A DNA stretch of 64,000 bases from Pandoraea pulmonicola (GTDB lineage: Bacteria; Pseudomonadota; Gammaproteobacteria; Burkholderiales; Burkholderiaceae), in assembly GCF_000815105.2 (NCBI RefSeq), contig NZ_CP010310.2:5766001-5830000 (forward strand), read 5' to 3'. Under the pieces are notes generated by a model. It was not told the origin of the DNA, ran no database searches, and saw nothing but the letters and a program-made list of their open reading frames with translations. Positions 56,701-64,000 of the stretch are shown one piece after another (the first letter of the stretch is position 1; each line of letters begins with the position of its first letter). Both the position numbers and the translations under genes were made by a program.

Positions 56701-57369
56701 CTCGACCGTCTCCGAAATCGCCTTGAGACCGGCCCAGGCGCCCGAGAAACGCGAGAGCGCGTAGCCGTACAGGCCGAATTCGACGAGTTCGCCGATATCC
56801 GCCGGGTTAAGCACCGGCATGCTCCACGACATCATCGTGAAGTCGCTCTGGTGCGGCATCGACGACGACACGCAACCGTGGTCGTCACCGGCCACCACGA
56901 GCACGCCGCCGTGGCGCGACGCACCGTAGGCGTTGCCATGCTTGAGCGCGTCGCCCGCGCGGTCCACCCCCGGGCCCTTGCCGTACCACATGCCGAACAC
57001 GCCTTCGACGGTGCGCTCGGGATCGGCCTCCACGCGCTGCGTGCCCATGACGGCCGTGCCGCCCAGTTCCTCGTTGATCGCGGGCAGGAACTTGACGTTC
57101 GCCGCATCGAGCAGCTTCTTCGCCTTCCACAACTGCTGGTCCACGCCGCCCAGCGGCGAGCCGCGGTAGCCGCTGATGAAGCCAGCCGTGTTCAGGCCGC
57201 GCGCGGCGTCTAGCTGGTGCTGCATCAGGAGGATGCGCACGAGCGCCTGCGTGCCGGTCAGAAAGATCTGGCCATGGCGCGCGGTAAGTGCGTCGGAGAG
57301 CTGGTAGTCGGGATGGGCCAGGGGGTTGGCCGTCGGCGTCGCGAGCGCGGCGCGCATGGGGGCATTCAT
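53752..57369 (-). CDS. iorAB: Indolepyruvate ferredoxin oxidoreductase, fused alpha-beta
   Basis: This 1205-residue enzyme oxidatively decarboxylates indolepyruvate and other aryl pyruvates to acyl-CoA. ATG 57369 has a GGAG site. The N-terminal pyrimidine-domain part includes GFISGYRGSPLGGVDQQLW; the thiamine diphosphate region has CSGCPHNTSTKVPEGS and GGEGVDW; a ferredoxin-like segment has CEGCGDCGVASNC and CNKDFSCVNGFCPSF; the gamma-type domain starts at VTGVGGTGVVTIGALI. The C-terminal 250 residues are the DUF6537-type extension usual in proteobacterial fused forms. The divergent Lrp gene likely regulates it. Confidence 0.94.
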   Translation of the reverse strand: MNAPMRAALATPTANPLAHPDYQLSDALTARHGQIFLTGTQALVRILLMQHQLDAARGLNTAGFISGYRGSPLGGVDQQLWKAKKLLDAANVKFLPAINEELGGTAVMGTQRVEADPERTVEGVFGMWYGKGPGVDRAGDALKHGNAYGASRHGGVLVVAGDDHGCVSSSMPHQSDFTMMSWSMPVLNPADIGELVEFGLYGYALSRFSGAWAGLKAISETVESRGTVDLDKIRTDWAEPLDYVAPEGGLHNRWPDLPSLALEARLTAKLDAVRAFSRVNSIDKWIAPAPEADIGIVTCGKAHLDLMETLRRLDITVDDLAAAGVRIYKVGLSFPLDMTRLDAFVSGLKEILVIEEKGPVVEQQIKQSLYNRTTGTRPIVLGKTDADGRALLSALGELRPSRVLPVFAEWLAKHRPALDRRERVVDLVAHEILSNEADGVRRVPYFCSGCPHNTSTKVPEGSIAQAGIGCHFMASWMDRDTTGLIQMGGEGVDWAAHSHFTKRPHVFQNLGDGTYFHSGLLAIRQAVASRANITYKILYNDAVAMTGGQPVDGSISVPQIARQVEAEGIAKLVVVSDEPEKYIGHEGQFPKGTTFHHRSELDAVQRELREIPGATVLIYDQTCAAEKRRRRKKNEFPNPDRRLFINEAVCEGCGDCGVASNCLSVEPVETALGRKRRIDQSSCNKDFSCVNGFCPSFVSVKGAQLKRALAAAFDQAAFEARLNALPQPTALAGNAPFDIMVTGVGGTGVVTIGALITMAAHLEGKSASVLDFMGFAQKGGAVLSFVRFANTPQALNQVRIDTQQADVLLACDMVVGASADALQTVRRDRTRVIVNTHAIPNASFVQNPDASLHGDALLAKMRHAAGSDKLDTCDAQALAQRFLGDTMGANIIMLGFAWQLGLVPVSLQALQRAIELNNVAVPMNQLALAIGRLAAGDPAALTETTAKAVHAPAHAPVADEMTLDALVAHRVDLLAQYQNAAYAAQFTAFVKQVSDAEARVAGAPGRLTRVVAQQLSRLMAYKDEYEVARLYAQTAFADALGETFEGKPGRDFRLEFHMAPPLIARGKDGAPPKKVTIGPWLWPVLRGMAKLRGLRGGALDVFGYTLERRMERQLIADYRATLERALAVLNEQTLEDVIALAQTPAKIRGYGHVKLANLAMAKRVEATIAGRLGVTPATGEAVEQALAHARAGGKSLKGIPVVTAR

Positions 57370-57598
57370 CGTGTATCTCCTGATCCCCACCACCGCCGCG
57401 GTCCGCCATCTCGGGAGAGCGGCGCACCAGCCAGGCTTCGGGGACACCTGTTCTGTTCGTCTGGACGCCGTGTCCCATAGCGCGGGCACGCGTCTGCATG
57501 GAAGCAGTGTAGGGGGAGGTACGAGAAAGATTTTTACTATTTCACTCCGTTTGGCGCACAATAAGAAACGTTCATTTCGAAAAATGCGATTTTGAAAA

Positions 57599-58060
57599 AT
57601 GGAATTACTCGATAACTTTGCGCGCCAGATCCTGCGTCTTTTGCAGATCGACTCGCGGCGTTCGGCGCAGGAGCTATCCGATAACGTGGGCCTGTCGGCC
57701 ACGCCCTGCTGGCGCCGGATCAAGGGCATGGAGCAAAGCGGCGTAATCCAGCGCTACACGGTGCTGCTCGACCGCGAAAAGCTCGGCCTGCACGTATGCG
57801 CGCTGGCGCATGTGCAGCTCACCCGCCACACGGAAGGCGGCACGGAACAGTTCGAGCGCGAAATCCGCAGTTGCCCGGAAGTCACCGAGTGCTACAGCAC
57901 GACGGGCGAGGCCGACTACATCCTCAAGATCGTGGCGCCCGACATCAAGGCGTACGACGCCTTTCTCCACGAACACATCTTCCGCCTGCCCGCCGTGTCC
58001 AACGTGAAGACCAGCGTGGTGCTGCGCGAAATCAAGTTCGATACGAGTCTGCCGATCTGA
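57599..58060 (+). CDS. Lrp/AsnC-family regulator
   Basis: This 153-residue protein has an N-terminal helix-turn-helix (SAQELSDNVGLSATPCWRRIKGME) and a C-terminal RAM ligand domain (ALAHVQLTRHTE, EVTECYSTTGEADYILKIVAPD). It is divergent from iorAB across 229 bp, so it probably senses an amino acid, likely an aromatic or branched one, and controls that gene. No good ribosome site before the ATG; the preceding 60 bp are A/T-rich. Confidence 0.92.
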   Translation: MELLDNFARQILRLLQIDSRRSAQELSDNVGLSATPCWRRIKGMEQSGVIQRYTVLLDREKLGLHVCALAHVQLTRHTEGGTEQFEREIRSCPEVTECYSTTGEADYILKIVAPDIKAYDAFLHEHIFRLPAVSNVKTSVVLREIKFDTSLPI

Positions 58061-58175
58061 GCGGCCTCCTTTCATCCGCGCTTCCCCCACCCTCCAACCT
58101 CCCCCGCGCGCATTCCCAGACGTTGACGACATACCGAATTGCCGCTTGACGTCCGTTTCTTTTTCGCTTAAAAAT

Positions 58176-58194
58176 GCAAATGATTCTCATTTAA
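58176..58194. promoter_or_regulatory. Fur box upstream of hmuR
   Basis: GCAAATGATTCTCATTTAA contains the perfect dyad AAATGA-TTC-TCATTT and matches 12 of 19 positions of the classical Fur box. It lies about 180 bp before the receptor start. Confidence 0.75.
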
Positions 58195-58377
58195 TATCAA
58201 TTCGAGTTCGTCGTCCCAAGGCCGATTTCCGGAGTCCGGTAAGGCCGCGTGGCACGAGATATTTCGCCAGCCGCGCCTGCCCGCGTGCGCATCCGTCTCT
58301 TCCCCGACGGATGCACACCGCGATTGCCACGAGCGCTTGCCAGCCAGCAACGGGGTTTTTTGCACTGGGAGCCAGCA

Positions 58378-60813
58378 GTGAAGCAGTCGTCGAGCGGCGG
58401 GGGCCGCGCTTTTGTCATGACCACGCGCCAGGAACATGGCGCAAACGGTTCGCACCGTGCCGTTCGCGACCAAGCGGCGCGAACGCACGCATCGCCGCGT
58501 TGGCGCCTGCATCCGCTCGCCGGCGCGGTGCTCGCCGCCGTCTGGCTGCCGGCCGCCTTCGCGCAGCAGACCGACGCCGAAACGGCAGCGGCCCCGGCCG
58601 CCAGCGTGCAACTCGCGCAGGCGCCGCGCCAGACATCTCACCAGGCGCCGCTGCAGATCGCCGAAGCGAACCTGCGCGAGGTTAACGTGACGGCGACACG
58701 CACCCCGACCGAAGCGGAGCGCACACCGGCATCCATCTCCGTCATCACCGATCAGGATCTCGAAGAGCAGCAGGCGCAGGACATCAAGGAGGCGCTGCGC
58801 TACGAGCCGGGCGTCACCGTGCGCCGCGCCCCCTATCGTCCCGCCTCGGCCGCGGCCGGGGGCGGGCGCGACGGCAATTCGAGCATCAACGTGCGCGGCC
58901 TCGAAGGCAACCGTGTCGCGATCTTCGAAGATGGCATCCGCATGCCCTCCTCCTATTCGTTCGGCCCGCTCGAAGCCGGCCGCGGCGACTACATGAGCAT
59001 GGATCTGCTGCGCCGCATCGAGATCCTGCGGGGCCCGGCGTCGTCGCTGTACGGCAGCGACGGCCTGACCGGCGTCGTGAACTTCCTCACCAAGGATCCG
59101 CAAGACCTGCTCGACGTGTTCGGCAAGTCGACCTATTTCTCGCTGCGTCCGTACTACAACTCGATGGACCGCAGCTTTGGCACGACCGCGCAGGCGGCAT
59201 GGGGCGGCGAGCAATTCCAGGGCATGGTGATCGTCGACGGCAACAAGGGCCACGAGCTCGATGGCAAAGGCACGAACAACTCGGCCGGCACCACTCGCAC
59301 GACCGCCAACCCGCAGGACACCAACGGCAATTCGATCCTGGGCAAGCTGGTCTTCAAGGCCACGCCGAGCTCGCAGTTCAAGCTCACGGCGGAGAACGTG
59401 CGACGCCGCACGGACACGAACGTGCTCTCGGCCATTGCGCCGCCCACGACGCTGGGGCTGACCACGAGCGACCGTCTCGAGCGCAATCGCGTGAGTCTCG
59501 ACTACGACTTCAACGACAACGCGCAGGCCTACGTCCAGCACGCCCACGCGCTGCTGTACTTCCAGGACGCGAAGAACAGCCAGTACTCGTACGAGAAGCG
59601 CACTGCGGGCGATCGCACGCGCGACAACACCTACAAGGAACGCACCGTCGGCGGCTCGCTGCAGGCCGAGAGCCACTTCTCGACCGGCCCGCTTGCCCAC
59701 AAACTCGTGTACGGCACCGACGCGAGCCTCGCGTACATCACCAGCTACCGCAACGGCACGGTGCCGGGCGTGGGCGAATCGTTCCCGAACAAGGCGTTCC
59801 CCGACACGAACTACACGCTCTTCGGCGCCTTCCTGCAGGACGAGATCCGCTACGGCGCGCTCACCGTCACGCCAGGTATCCGCTACGACGCATACTGGCT
59901 CTCGCCCAAACAGAACGATCCGCTGTACGTGTCGCAGACGAGAACCGGCACCCGCCTGCAGCCAACGTCCTCGAACGATTCGGCCTTCTCGCCGCGCCTG
60001 GCGATCATGTACGAGATCGCCCCGTCGCTCGTTCCGTACGTGCAATATGCGCGCGGCTTCCGCACGCCGACGCCCGATCAGGTCAACAACGGCTTCTCGA
60101 ACCCGATCTTCGGCTACATGTCGATCGCCAACCCGAACCTGAAGCCGGAAACGAGCGACACCTTCGAGCTAGGTCTGCGCGGCCGGCTCGCGACCACGCT
60201 CGGGCCGGTCACGTACAGCACGGCGGTGTTCGCGGGCAACTACCGCAACTTCATCTCGCAGCAGAACATCAGCGGTTCCGGACGTCCGAACGACCCGCTC
60301 ATCTACCAGTACGTGAACTACAGCCGCGCCCGCATTCAGGGCTGGGAAGGTCGCGCGACGTGGTCGCTCAAGGGCGGTATCACGCTGCGCACGGCAATGG
60401 CCTACACACACGGCACGACCGAGAACAACGGCGAAGCGAGCCAACCGCTCAATACCGTCAATCCGTTCTCGATGGTATTCGGCGTGCGCTATGAACCGAA
60501 CAGCACATGGTTCGCGCAAGCCGATCTGCTCTTCCAGGCGGCCAAGTCGCAAAGCCGAATCGCGAATACCTGCACGTCCGGCATGCAGCAGAACCAGAAC
60601 TGCTGGGCGCCACCGTCGTCGATCGTGCTCGACCTGTCGGGCGGCTACCGCATCAACAAGTACGCCACGGTTTATGCGGGCGTCTACAACGTGTTCGACC
60701 GCAAGTACTGGAACTGGTCGGACGTCCGCAACATCGCCGACAACTCGACCATCAAGGACGCGTACTCCGCGCCGGGCCGCAGCGTGGCGGTCAGCCTGAA
60801 GCTTCAGTACTGA
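58378..60813 (+). CDS. hmuR: TonB-dependent haem/haemoglobin receptor
   Basis: This outer-membrane receptor imports haem. The GTG at 58378 has a GGGAG site (811 residues); ATG 58417 is an alternative. After a basic head, a hydrophobic stretch ends in PAAFAQQ (signal peptide). The plug domain has VNVTATRTPTEAERTPASISVI and SSINVRGLEGNRVAIFEDGIR, ending LYGSDGLTGVVNFLT. The barrel carries FRTPTPDQ and NPNLKPE boxes of the haem receptor group, and ends VAVSLKLQY with terminal aromatic residue. No histidine occurs between the FRxP and NPNL boxes. Confidence 0.93.
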   Translation: MKQSSSGGGRAFVMTTRQEHGANGSHRAVRDQAARTHASPRWRLHPLAGAVLAAVWLPAAFAQQTDAETAAAPAASVQLAQAPRQTSHQAPLQIAEANLREVNVTATRTPTEAERTPASISVITDQDLEEQQAQDIKEALRYEPGVTVRRAPYRPASAAAGGGRDGNSSINVRGLEGNRVAIFEDGIRMPSSYSFGPLEAGRGDYMSMDLLRRIEILRGPASSLYGSDGLTGVVNFLTKDPQDLLDVFGKSTYFSLRPYYNSMDRSFGTTAQAAWGGEQFQGMVIVDGNKGHELDGKGTNNSAGTTRTTANPQDTNGNSILGKLVFKATPSSQFKLTAENVRRRTDTNVLSAIAPPTTLGLTTSDRLERNRVSLDYDFNDNAQAYVQHAHALLYFQDAKNSQYSYEKRTAGDRTRDNTYKERTVGGSLQAESHFSTGPLAHKLVYGTDASLAYITSYRNGTVPGVGESFPNKAFPDTNYTLFGAFLQDEIRYGALTVTPGIRYDAYWLSPKQNDPLYVSQTRTGTRLQPTSSNDSAFSPRLAIMYEIAPSLVPYVQYARGFRTPTPDQVNNGFSNPIFGYMSIANPNLKPETSDTFELGLRGRLATTLGPVTYSTAVFAGNYRNFISQQNISGSGRPNDPLIYQYVNYSRARIQGWEGRATWSLKGGITLRTAMAYTHGTTENNGEASQPLNTVNPFSMVFGVRYEPNSTWFAQADLLFQAAKSQSRIANTCTSGMQQNQNCWAPPSSIVLDLSGGYRINKYATVYAGVYNVFDRKYWNWSDVRNIADNSTIKDAYSAPGRSVAVSLKLQY

Positions 60814-60941
60814 TCCGGCGCATCGCGATCGCCCGATCTCCGGATCGATTGTCGGAACTCGCATCGGCGCGCACCGCTCACGCATCACCCGCGCGCCGGT
60901 GTGCGCCAGCCACTGCCAGCAAACCGCAACGAGGAATTGCC

Positions 60942-62042
60942 ATGATGAACGCTCAAAACGCCATTTCCGCCACCCCGGCCACCCGCCCGACGGCGCCCCC
61001 GCTCGCCGACGTGAACCGTCTGCGCAGCGAATTCCAACGCGTGAAGACCGAACAGAATCTGCGCGACCGCGACGCCGCCGCGGCCCTTGGCGTCTCCGAG
61101 GGCGAGACGGTCGCCGCGTTCGTCGGCGAACACGTGGTGCGCCTGCGCCCGGACTTCATCGAGATCGTCGAAGCGCTGCCCGCGCTGGGCCGCGTCATGG
61201 CGCTCACGCGCAACAACGCCGCCGTGCATGAGAAAGACGGCCAGTACGAGAAGCTCTCGCACTCAGGCACTGTCGGCCTCGGACTCGGCAAGGACCTCGA
61301 CCTGCGCATCTTCTATCACCACTGGGCCAGCGGTTACGCCGTCGAAACGCCGACGGAAACCGGCCCGCGCCGCTCGCTGCAGTTCTTCGACAAGTCCGGC
61401 ACCGCCGTGCACAAGGTGTTCCTGCGCGAGCACAGCGACGCGGCGGCATACGACACGCTCGTCGCACGCTTTCGCGCCGACGACCAGACACCGGGCGAGC
61501 ACGTGGTCGCCGTCGACGCGCCCAAACCCGAAACGCCCGACGCCGACATCGACGTCGCGGCCTTCCAGCGCGACTGGCTGGCGATGACCGACACGCACCA
61601 GTTCTTCGAAGTGCTCAAGCGTCACGGTCTCTCGCGCGCGCAGGCACTGCGTCTCGCGCCTACAGACTACGTGCAACGCGTGCCCGCCGCGTCGGTGAAG
61701 ACATTGCTCGAAGACGCCGCCGGCACCGGTCTCCCGATCATGGTGTTCGTGGGCAACGCCGGCATGATCCAGATCCACACCGGCCCCGTGAAACAGATTC
61801 GCGTGATGGGCCCGTGGGTCAACGTGCTCGATCCGGGCTTCAACCTGCATCTGCGCGAAGACCTCGTCGGCAGCGCCTGGATCGTGCGCAAGCCTACTTC
61901 CGACGGCATCGTCTCGTCGCTCGAACTGCTCGACGCCGCAGGCATGGTGATCGCCATGTTCTTCGGCGAACGCAAACCCGGACAGGCCGAACGTGAAGAC
62001 TGGCGACAGACGCTCAAGCGTGTTGAGGAGGCTTCCGCGTGA
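60942..62042 (+). CDS. hmuS: Haem transport/degradation protein HmuS
   Basis: This 366-residue cytoplasmic protein has the duplicated HemS/ChuX fold: first half around FVGEHVVRLRPDFIEIVEALPALGRVMALTRN and second half around GLPIMVFVGNAGMIQIHTGPVKQIRVMGPW. HemS-type proteins accept haem from the ABC importer and may open the ring. ATG 60942 has a GAGGAA site. It lies 128 bp after hmuR and overlaps hmuT. Confidence 0.95.
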   Translation: MMNAQNAISATPATRPTAPPLADVNRLRSEFQRVKTEQNLRDRDAAAALGVSEGETVAAFVGEHVVRLRPDFIEIVEALPALGRVMALTRNNAAVHEKDGQYEKLSHSGTVGLGLGKDLDLRIFYHHWASGYAVETPTETGPRRSLQFFDKSGTAVHKVFLREHSDAAAYDTLVARFRADDQTPGEHVVAVDAPKPETPDADIDVAAFQRDWLAMTDTHQFFEVLKRHGLSRAQALRLAPTDYVQRVPAASVKTLLEDAAGTGLPIMVFVGNAGMIQIHTGPVKQIRVMGPWVNVLDPGFNLHLREDLVGSAWIVRKPTSDGIVSSLELLDAAGMVIAMFFGERKPGQAEREDWRQTLKRVEEASA

Positions 62043-62995
62043 ACCAGCCAATCGATGAGCGCGGCGTGACGCGTCGCGCGCTGCTCGCCGGTGGCGCCAC
62101 GCTCGCCGCCGGCGCATGGATGGGAGCGCTGCTGCCGGCGTCGCTCGCGCATGCGGCGAGTGCAGCGAGTGCGGCCAGTGCGGCCGCGCAGAGCAAGAAC
62201 GCGCCCCGGCGAGTCGTGGTCGCAGGCGGCGCGCTCACGGAGATCGTCTACGCGCTCGGCGCGCAGGATCGCGTGATCGCCAACGACTTGACCAGCCTGT
62301 ATCCGGAAGCCGCAACCCAACTGCCGAAGGTCGGCTATCTGCGTTCGTTGTCGGCGGAAGGCGTGCTCTCGCTGCATCCCGATCTGCTGCTCGCCGGTGC
62401 GGAAGCCGGACCGCCCAACGTGCTCTCCCAGATCGCAGCCGCCGGCGTGTCGGTCAAGCGCTTCAAGCACGGCTACACCGCCGAGCTGGTCAACGACAAC
62501 ATTCGCGAAGTCGCCGCCGCACTGCGCATGCCCGGCGACGGCGCGCGCGTGTCGAACCGCTTCATGACCGACTGGCTGCGCGCGCGCGAAGACATCGAAC
62601 AGCGCTGGGGAATTCAGAAGCGGCCGCGTGTGCTGTTCATCCTCGGCCATACAGGCAATCAGGTCATGGTCGCGGGCCAGGACACGGCGGCAGATGCCAT
62701 GCTCGCCTATGCCGGCGCCGAGAACGCGCTGCGGGGATTCAACGGTTATCGCCCACTCACGGCGGAGGCGGCCGTCGCGGCACAGCCCGACGTGCTGCTC
62801 ACGACCACGGCGGGCCCCGCTTCCGACGATCGCGTCGATCCGGCGGCAACGCTGCTCGCGCAGCCGGGACTGGCCAACACGCCTGCGGGGCGCGCGCGCC
62901 GCGTGGTGAGCTTCGACGCGCTGTATCTGCTCGGTTTCGGTCCACGTCTGCCGCAAGCGATCGCCGATCTCGCGCGACGCGTGCACACCGTCTGA
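62039..62995 (+). CDS. hmuT: Haem ABC transporter substrate-binding protein HmuT
   Basis: This 318-residue periplasmic protein starts with GTG at 62039, overlapping the hmuS stop, with a strong GAGGAGG site. The signal contains a twin-arginine-like TRRALLAGG segment followed by a hydrophobic run ending near SLAHAA. The mature part is a class III binding protein: RRVVVAGGALTEIVYALGAQDRVI and VLFILGHTGNQVMVAGQDTAADAML are typical of HmuT/PhuT. Confidence 0.93.
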   Translation: MNQPIDERGVTRRALLAGGATLAAGAWMGALLPASLAHAASAASAASAAAQSKNAPRRVVVAGGALTEIVYALGAQDRVIANDLTSLYPEAATQLPKVGYLRSLSAEGVLSLHPDLLLAGAEAGPPNVLSQIAAAGVSVKRFKHGYTAELVNDNIREVAAALRMPGDGARVSNRFMTDWLRAREDIEQRWGIQKRPRVLFILGHTGNQVMVAGQDTAADAMLAYAGAENALRGFNGYRPLTAEAAVAAQPDVLLTTTAGPASDDRVDPAATLLAQPGLANTPAGRARRVVSFDALYLLGFGPRLPQAIADLARRVHTV

Positions 62996-63037
62996 CGGGG
63001 CATTGCGCCCAACCAGCCAATCGCCAGTGAACGCCCC

Positions 63038-64000
63038 ATGTCAGCCGCACCTCCGCTTCCGAAATCCATGAAGTCCGTGGCCTCTTCCGCCCGGGATCGC
63101 CACGGCGCCACGCGCCGGCGTCCGGCGCGGTGGTCCGTGATGACGGTGCTCGCCGTCCTGCTTGCCCTCGCCATCCTCGCCGCGCTGTGCGGCGGCGCTT
63201 ATCGCATCGCCCCTGGCGAAGCGATGACAGCCCTGTTCCGCGGCGCGACGGGCGACTTCGTGCAGGACCAGGCGCGCAACGTCATGCTGCAGATTCGCCT
63301 GCCGCGCATCGTGCTCGGCATCCTGGTGGGCGCGGGATTCGGCGCCGCAGGCGCCGCGCTGCAGGCGCTCTTTCGCAACCCGCTCGCCGACCCCGGCCTC
63401 ATCGGGGTGGCCAGCGGCGCCGCGCTCGGCGCGGCGGGCGTCATCGTGCTGGGCGGCGCGATGCTCCCGGCGGCGCTCGCCGCATCGCTCGGTCTATGGC
63501 TGTTGCCGCTGGCGGCCTTCGTCGGTGCGCTGGGCGTGACGGCGCTCGTCTACCGCCTCGCCGCCGGACGCGGCCGCCTCGCCCTGCCCCTGCTGCTGCT
63601 CGCGGGCATCGCCATCAACGCGGTGTCCGGTGCGGCGATCGGCCTGCTCACGTATCTGGCCAACGACACCCAGCTGCGCACGCTCACGTTCTGGACGCTC
63701 GGCAGTCTTGGCGGCGCGCAGTGGTCGATGCTCGCCGTGATCGTATGGCCCGTCGCCCTGGGCATCGTCGCGCTCGCCACGCAATGCCGCTCGCTCAACG
63801 CGCTGCTGCTCGGCGAGGCGGAGGCGCTGCATCTGGGCGTGGCGGTGCAATCGGTCAAGCGGCGTGTGATGGTGGCGTGCGCGCTGTGCGTGGGGGCGCT
63901 CGTGGCGTCGAGCGGCATGATCGGCTTCATCGGGCTGATCGCGCCGCATGTCGTGCGTCTGGTCGTCGGCCCCGACCCGCGCGCCGTGCTGCCGGCGGCG
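63038..64000 (+). CDS. hmuU: Haem ABC transporter permease HmuU (partial)
   Basis: The first 321 codons are present before the window edge. It is a FecCD/BtuC-type permease with about eight helices visible: IRLPRIVLGILVGAGFGAAGAALQALFRNPLADPGLIG is the family hallmark, followed by LTFWTLGSLGGAQW and FIGLIAPHVVRLVVGPD. ATG 63038 has a weak ribosome site; internal ATGs at 63068 or near 63138 are possible starts. It lies 42 bp after hmuT. An hmuV ATPase is expected beyond the edge. Confidence 0.92.
   Translation, partial: MSAAPPLPKSMKSVASSARDRHGATRRRPARWSVMTVLAVLLALAILAALCGGAYRIAPGEAMTALFRGATGDFVQDQARNVMLQIRLPRIVLGILVGAGFGAAGAALQALFRNPLADPGLIGVASGAALGAAGVIVLGGAMLPAALAASLGLWLLPLAAFVGALGVTALVYRLAAGRGRLALPLLLLAGIAINAVSGAAIGLLTYLANDTQLRTLTFWTLGSLGGAQWSMLAVIVWPVALGIVALATQCRSLNALLLGEAEALHLGVAVQSVKRRVMVACALCVGALVASSGMIGFIGLIAPHVVRLVVGPDPRAVLPAA

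Overview
The window looks like chromosomal DNA of a Burkholderiaceae beta-proteobacterium, most like Pandoraea or a near relative. I infer this from the high GC, the flhDC-motAB-cheYAW gene order, the gene run from mnmG through rsmG and parAB to the atp operon, two livKHMGF clusters, a fused indolepyruvate ferredoxin oxidoreductase and an hmuRSTU haem locus. No database search was possible, so the genus is a judgement.

Layout. Positions 1-6339 (minus strand) hold a motility block read from flhD down to an aer-like receptor cut by the window edge. Positions 6799-9835 hold a Bcr/CflA drug exporter and an acyl-CoA synthetase. An IS110/IS1111-type insertion sequence (about 10052-11394) lies directly behind the hairpin that should end the atp operon. 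The complete atpIBEFHAGDC operon covers 11516-19010, with a good sigma-70 promoter at 19075-19104. A YbiR-like permease follows, then parB, parA, a lipocalin, rsmG and mnmG, all leftward.

The most unusual part is the gene-free stretch 25722-28270 between mnmG and the liv genes. It contains eight intact parS-like sites, with one more perfect parS inside the mnmG coding sequence. Two divergent arms of a roughly 189-bp repeat each carry a parS site followed by a long hairpin whose arms covary between units. A cluster of DnaA boxes lies beside the last repeat at 27914-28084. I read this as the chromosome origin (oriC) with its ParB-loading centromere, served by parAB a few kb away.

Positions 28271-33978 hold one branched-chain amino acid type ABC transporter with a fused LivM-LivG protein and an HpaR-like MarR regulator. 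A TSUP permease follows. A second complete livGFKHM operon (35734-40545) contains a LivF with an altered Walker A lysine. Positions 41167-52331 are a mixed metabolic region: a Bcr/CflA exporter, a GMC oxidoreductase, mmsA, two LysR regulators, fumC, an MHS-family symporter and an amidohydrolase. trpS, the 1205-residue indolepyruvate ferredoxin oxidoreductase and its divergent Lrp regulator follow. The window ends in a Fur-type-box-headed haem uptake operon, hmuR-hmuS-hmuT-hmuU, with hmuU truncated by the edge.

No rRNA, tRNA or CRISPR array was seen.
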